From assembly GCA_004352715.1 (NCBI GenBank), contig SCFE01000098.1, positions 1,443,473 to 1,507,472 of the forward strand: 64,000 nt of DNA, written 5' to 3'. Under the pieces are notes generated by a model, which saw only the letters and a program-made list of their open reading frames with translations, had not been told where the DNA came from and ran no database searches. Each line of letters opens with the position of its first letter. Position 1 is the first letter of the stretch. A program made the translations under genes and the position numbers. Positions 58,475 to 64,000 of this stretch are shown here, one piece after another. Origin of the DNA: Hofstenia miamia. Its lineage: Eukaryota > Xenacoelomorpha > Acoela.

Positions 58475-60190
58475 TTCAATTTCCTTCTCGTGGGGGCTCT
58501 AAACACCTGAAATAGAGTCAAATCTCAAAAGACGCTTAAAACGTTGATTGAATGGTGATATTTGTGGAGCTAATAATTTTGTTTTGAAGAAAAAGAACGA
58601 CGAAATTCGCCCAATTGCTGTGGGATTAATTCTTGGAAGATTGATTGGCAAGTGTTTGTCAAGGGCAAATGCATTCTTTTCTCCACTTCAAGGTGGTGTC
58701 GCATTAGAGGAGGTTGTGAAGCTGTCATCCAGTTTTTGAATGGACTGGTGAATGCTGTTGAATCGAACACATATTTAGCTTTTCTTTAAGTTGATATTAA
58801 AGATGCCTTCAAAAGGCTTAATCGTTCAGTAATACATTCTCAGGTAAATTTCAGTTCCACAGTTATATCTTTGGGTTTATTTTTCCTACTCCCAGCATTC
58901 TCGGTTTAAATTTGGATTTAAATCCTTGTTCTCAGCTTGCGGAGTTCAACAAGGTGATCCCTGGGCTCTCTTTTGTTTGCTTTGGCTATTCATCCTTCCT
59001 TTTCTGCTATGAAATTTAAATTTCCTGAATTAGCATGCAACGACTGGTATTTAGATGCTGGTTCTCTGCTTGGAGACATTTCATCCTTGTGTAAAGTATA
59101 TGAGTTTGAGATGTTAGCAATGAAAAAAAATATGCTTGGATGTTAATTTACTTAAATGCTAAGTATGGTCGCCTAATCCTAATTATGATTTCAGTGCTTT
59201 TCCCAAGACAAAAAACATTCGAAAAGATGGTCTTATTACCCTTGAAGTTCCTATCTCTAACTGTCCACACTTTGTTCAAGAGTTTCAAATTCCACAAATT
59301 ATGAATGATGTAAAATTAATTGAAAACCCACAGCTATTTTTTTAAGAAATTGTAATCAGGCAATTGCTACAGCAGAACTTGAAGAATATAATTCAGCAAT
59401 TCATCAGTCTCTTGAAAGTATAACAGTTTCAGCTGTTTCTGTGCCACAGAGACTACAGGCATGTGAACAATTTATTAAGGAGTTCTTAGATTACCAATAG
59501 ACTCAACAATGTGTTCTTCGGTGTTTTTGGGGTCATATGTGGACAGTACAGAGTCATGTAAACAGATTGTTCCCATTGATGATTATATTTTCTCTGTGCC
59601 ACATCAGTGTTTGCAAGATCTTTCTAGCAGAGAATTAGTGATGTCTGCATTGCCCTTACACATAGCCCCAAAAGCACAAAAATCTATCTTTTAGAGCAAG
59701 ATACCCAGAATGCCTGCTTAACCTCCAGTGTGTCTCCTCGTGATAAAGCAAGACTTCTCTCTTGTTCCATACCAGGAAGTGGGGATTGATTGGCTGCCAT
59801 TCCCTTAATAGAATTTTGCTTTGTTATCGGCTTGGCATCCCCTTAATTGATGACAAAAAATGTCCAAAATGCTTTAAGCCTTTGGATATATTTGGTGATC
59901 ATGCTATGTAATGCGCGTTTGATGGTGAAAGAATTACGCATCACGATCGACTCGAAAAGGATATTTTTGCAACTGCTTCTAAAGGCGTTTTGTCTCCTAT
60001 ACTTGAGAAGTATAACCTCACTGAGTACCGTGCTAGTCCTGGGGGCATATTTTTGCCGTGCTGGTCTTCTGGCCGTTCATCCGCTCTAGACGTGACTGTA
60101 ATTAGTTCACTGCAGCCTTTGACTGTTTCTCTCGCGGGTACTAATACTGACATGCTTTTCGTGATATGCGGAATGTGATGGGACAAGAAA
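58475..60190 (+). mobile_element. Retroelement with reverse transcriptase and C-terminal restriction-like endonuclease, degenerate
   Basis: In order on the plus strand: CGANNFVLKKKNDEIRPIAVG (first part 58560-58625), GGCEAVIQFLN (about 58705), VDIKDAFKRLNR (about 58790-58825), SACGVQQGDP (about 58935-58962), and the catalytic site as WYLDAGSLLGD (about 59047-59080) instead of YLDD. Then come SIPGSGDWLAAIP (about 59766-59805), a zinc-knuckle CPKCFKPLDIFGDHA (59865-59905), and an endonuclease-like end with SPGGIFLPCWSSGRSSALDV (about 60035-60095), where the family has PDG. Many frameshifts and stops. This layout is common in invertebrate retroelements; I do not assign a clade name. Confidence 0.75.
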
Positions 60191-61523
60191 AGCTATGCCA
60201 TGGGACCAGTCGGGGGACGAAATTTTACCAATTTCTGCAAATTGAGCCCCTGTTAAATGTATATCATACCATAATAATCCTTAAAAAATTTAAATGTAAC
60301 TTATCCAGCTATTTTATGGCAACCGCTGCTTATAATGTCATTGGCCTTTTAACGCCAACTACAATTTTCGTAACGTAATTATCACAGATTGCAAATAAAA
60401 ATCACTTGCAATTTAGTAATTGAAAGTGTATGTCTTCAATGGCCTAGGACCCGTGCTTCAATTTATAGATTATCCCGAAAAATTTTCAACCGTACATCTA
60501 TAGTGATTAGTGACTACTTGTAGGAATGAACTTGTAAAACTATTTATGATAATAGAATCAACAAATTCACACGGATATAAGAGCAACGGGAAAAATGCGT
60601 GTTAGGTTCGATAATAGATTCCAATTTAGCTTCTAAATTCTAATGAAAAAATAAAATTATAGTGAAAAGAGCGCTTATGGGTAGGTAGCTTGTGAGAAAG
60701 AAATATAGCAATTTCACTGCAATAAGTGTTAAATAGAATAGACTGGATATTAAAGTAGAAATGAGTGGGAGTTTGATTAGGAAACTGATATTTTAAGAAT
60801 CTGATGCCACTGACGCGGGTCTATGTAAATCTGCAAGTTTGCTTAAAAATTATCTTCATATGTTGAAGTTTTCAAGAATAAAGAGCCTTGACAACAAATT
60901 CCATGAAAAAATGGTTGAGAAAGGCAACAAAAAACGTTTTCTACAATCTGTGATGGTCCTTAAACACATAACCTAATAAAGATAGCTACCACCTTCAATT
61001 ACGCATTTAAATTGCCATCATTTCCTTGCCCATACATGCTCACCACGACTTTGCACATGGCGCGTTTGAATGAAAATAAAATAATATTGCCTGACCTTTA
61101 AGTGTAGGAAGTACTTAAAATTTTTCTTAAGTCATCAGAATTTTGAATTGTAAAATAGTTAATTATATTTGTCACAAATTTTCACCATAACAGGGAAGTA
61201 TACACTTACTCATAGATGTGATTTGTGACATTAAGCATACATATGCAGCTTAGGATGAATTTTTTAAGCTAAGCAAAAGCTAAGTCTACAATACTAATTA
61301 TAATATTGCAAATTATATATCCTAAGTAGAGCTGTACTCCAGTATTTTTTTGACGGCGGCGTAAAATCAGCAGTATCTACACCACATTTAAGAACTAGTT
61401 AAAAATTGAAATAATTCATTATTCTGCAAAAACATAAAATTGAAATCCAAGAAAGAATTTATATCTAAACATTGTCACAGACATGCTGGACTTCAGGCAT
61501 TTAAAAGCAATCCAGATGCAGGC
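60191..61523. other. No gene seen
   Basis: AT-rich sequence without a convincing frame or structured repeat. Confidence 0.45.
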
Positions 61524-62640
61524 AATAAGATAAGATAAGAGAATCTTTATTCAAATAAATGTTAACAATTAAATAACTGATAATTTATTTGAATAGCGTC
61601 ATTAAATTCACAAAAACACATATATACAATTCACATAAATTACAAAAGAAATCTTGCAGGCTATGGATAAATTACTATAGTACTATTTTAATAACGAGTT
61701 ATAGTATAGTCATTGTTATAAAATTTGTATCCTAGCCATGATTTTCCAGAAATATATTTTTGCTTAAGGAAGATTTTTAAATGCTTTTTAAAAGGTTTCA
61801 ATTTTTCAATATTTTTAATTTCTTTAGGTAGCGAATTCCAGGTTCGAATGGCGACATTAATGAAGGATTTCTTTAAAACGTTCTTCTTATACTTAACGCA
61901 TGTAAAAAGCTTTGATCTTGAATTCTGTTTATGAATAAATCCCGGTATTTTAATCGTATTATAAGGTGGTAGGTTTCTGATTAGTTTGAAGAATGTCAGA
62001 AGGGTATTTAACATAACTAGTTGTTTTGGAAAAAGAATTGACCTAGAAATGTACTGTTTGGTTTGCGATGAGTTTTTCGTTGTGATATTTAATGCCCATC
62101 TTAATTGAACATTAAGTTTTTTATAAAGCACTTCGTTTAGATCAGTAAATAAAATGTTTGCGTAATTAAGGTGACTCATGATGAAAGCATGGAAGAATTG
62201 AATTATGGCACAAGGTGGTAATTGCCTAACTACTAGTGTCATACTTTTTATACCTATAGCTAATTTTCTAACTATCAGATTGATGTGAGAGTTGAATTTT
62301 AGCTTTGAATCAATTGTTACTCCTAGGTACTTGAAAGTGTCCACAATAGGAACATTAATATTATTTACACATAAAGTCACTGCAGAAACATCGTAATTGT
62401 TTTTATTCGGCGGCAAAATACAAAATTCTGTTTTAGCTTCATTAATATTCAACTTGTGCATGCAAAAGTATTTTGACAATTTGTTACAATTCAATTCTAT
62501 AGATTCCGCTGCTAGTTGCATTGATGAATTATCGCTGAAAATGCAAGTGTCATCGGCATATTGGATTAAATTGCAATTAATTATAGAATGCATGTCATTT
62601 ACATAAATACTCCAATACTTTCGCACAAGGTACATCAGTC
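61524..62640 (-). mobile_element. 5'-truncated LINE with open reverse transcriptase C-terminal frame
   Basis: A minus-strand frame of 326 codons (62668-61688) is open. It enters the reverse transcriptase just upstream of the catalytic site: IYVNDMHSIINCNLIQ, YADDTCIFSD, TEFCILPPNK, VDTFKYLGVTIDSKLKF, then the thumb region (LAIGIKSM), FHAFIMSHLNYANILFTD, and the C-terminal RTWNSLPKEIKN with GKSWLGYKFYNN. It encodes no fingers or endonuclease, so it is dead by 5' truncation. The first codons (62668 to about 62612) are flanking sequence, not LINE. After the stop come AATAAAGATTC and a (CTTAT)n tail near 61525-61540. Confidence 0.88.
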
Positions 62641-62668
62641 GAGGGAATGACAAAGATTTTTCGTGCAA

Positions 62669-64000
62669 TACCCGTTAAAATTCCCCCAGACTGACGCCAA
62701 TCTGATATGTCAGTGGCGACGTTGGATATGCAGTTGTTTGCGACAGCAGCACATCTTTACTTCTGGGAGATTTTGATGGATAACTAAGCATGTAAGCTCA
62801 AGGCCAGATCACTTTCTTCAAATTAACAGTTTAGTAATAAAGCATTGGTATAGAAATAGTGTGCTCACTAGTTTATCCAAATTTTACGGACCCTCCTTCC
62901 ACTGATTTTCAGCTGAACTCGTTTCTAAAGGAATAAAATAATAGCGGCTATCAAATTATTGCAAAATTTTAATTTTGGACCCCTCCAATAAAAAGTCGTG
63001 TGCATGCCACCAATTGAAAGAGACATATATGTTAATAACCAACTGATAAATAACAAAATTCATTGCATGGTTTCTTTTGCTGCGGAATTTGAACGTTATT
63101 CACAGGCATCAATCACAGAATTTTGATGAACAGGCGTCGTTAAGAGCATAGCGTCGACTTTTTTCAATCCCCTCGAAAATATATAAATGTCTATTTATAA
63201 GGTAAGTCTGATATACCATTGAGCAGTTGCTATTAACCCAGACCTCTTGCAATGCCATTGCCAGAACAAAATAGTTCCAAATTCACGCACGCCAATCACT
63301 TCATCTCCTTTATAAACAAAAGACAGTTTTCACAAATAGTATATTTTTGAATGAAGCAGCCGTAAGATGAATATTGAAAAAGCGTAAACTGAGTCGCCCA
63401 CGTCACCTGCTTGTCATTTATGTCTTCATACGAAAAACACTGAATGTATGCGAAATACAGAATTCATTACTGTAGGTCTCTACAATGTCCATTTTTTGTT
63501 TGGAAATTGACAAATATTTTCCGCAACATGAAAATGGCAAAACACTAGGGTGATAACAAATACTAGAGAAATTTATTTTGGAAAATGTGAAAAAATATTG
63601 TTCACCCCAAATAGAAATTAAGACAACAAAAATTAAAACTACAAATTAAGTTCTATTACAAAAAATATACAAATATATTTAAAATACTAAACAATAAAGT
63701 AGCTCTGGAAATTAAAAAAAACAAATGAACAATACTAATTTGAATTGGAAATTCCATCTGTGAGATCACCGAAGAGACCTGCTTTAAAGAGGCTCTCTCT
63801 ATATGCTGATTCAATATTTGTGTCGTGGGGACCATAGAGCATCTAAACACACAACAGTAAACACATAAAATAGTCTTTCGAACAACATTAAATGTCACTA
63901 TATCCATAACACATTTGTTCAAATGATAACAATAGTTATTGATACATGGAGGGTACATTAATCAATTGTGTAGAACTAAGAGGTTCCCTATACGTTATTA
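62669..64000. other. No gene seen
   Basis: Mixed sequence with only short chance frames (for example minus strand 63958-63656, no family resemblance). Confidence 0.45.

Noticed and set aside
63656-63958. 100-codon minus-strand frame near the right edge
   Set aside because: No domain or codon signal; likely chance.
1-64000. tRNA, rRNA or CRISPR features
   Set aside because: TTCGAATC-like hits (for example 3974, 33555 and 46514) lack any cloverleaf; no rRNA-like block; the tandem tract at 55855-56100 has variable, sub-unit spacers and is not a CRISPR array.

Overview
The window is eukaryotic: AT-rich (judged by eye), split genes with GT-AG introns, many (TA)n microsatellites, six runs of N, and a dense load of metazoan-type mobile elements. 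A complete three-exon homeobox gene of the BSH/BSX type places it in an animal, and the mobile-element families fit an invertebrate. I cannot name the phylum from the sequence alone.

Left part (1-19.2 kb). Two broken non-LTR retrotransposon fragments (1690-3245 on + and 3430-4036 on -) run into a 1000-N gap. A degenerate tyrosine-recombinase (Crypton-like) element follows at 5059-7374, flanked by (TA)n tracts. From 9118 to 19035 runs a host gene I do not recognise. It has four well-supported phase-0 exons (plus one candidate) encoding a Gly/Arg-rich, acidic, probably nuclear protein. Its introns carry a Tc1/mariner-type DD34E element (9651-11438, TA target duplication) and a piggyBac-type element (13295-16922, TTAA target duplication), the second with an internal 1.1-kb tandem duplication.

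Middle part (19.2-46 kb). This is gene-poor. It holds a 267-bp hAT-type MITE with a perfect 8-bp target duplication (28233-28499), several TA microsatellites, and the BSH/BSX-like gene on the minus strand (34028-36067, 211 residues). A GC-richer patch downstream of that gene could be regulatory.

Right part (46-64 kb). This is a nest of elements. A plus-strand LINE copy (45945-46207 continuing at 57520-58250) is interrupted by an 11.3-kb insertion. Removing the insertion together with one copy of the 6-bp repeat GATACA rejoins the LINE reading frame with no lost codon. Inside lie a hAT-like element containing another LINE fragment (46432-47870), the C-terminal end of a hAT transposase (56355-57013), and an 8.2-kb element with long terminal inverted repeats (48178-56354). 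That inner element carries a broken gene resembling the capsid-like protein of Polinton/Maverick elements (the F54H12.2-like family), and a second Tc1/mariner copy (50058-51628) sits inside it. Its terminal repeats share CRE (TGACGTCA) and inverted CCAAT motifs, a conserved hairpin and a tandem-repeat tract. Farther right are an RT-plus-restriction-like-endonuclease retroelement (58475-60190, +) and a 5'-truncated LINE with an open 326-codon frame (61524-62640, -).

Five of the six gaps are exactly 1000 N and one is 300 N, so gap lengths, and the sizes of elements that contain gaps, should be treated as placeholders.
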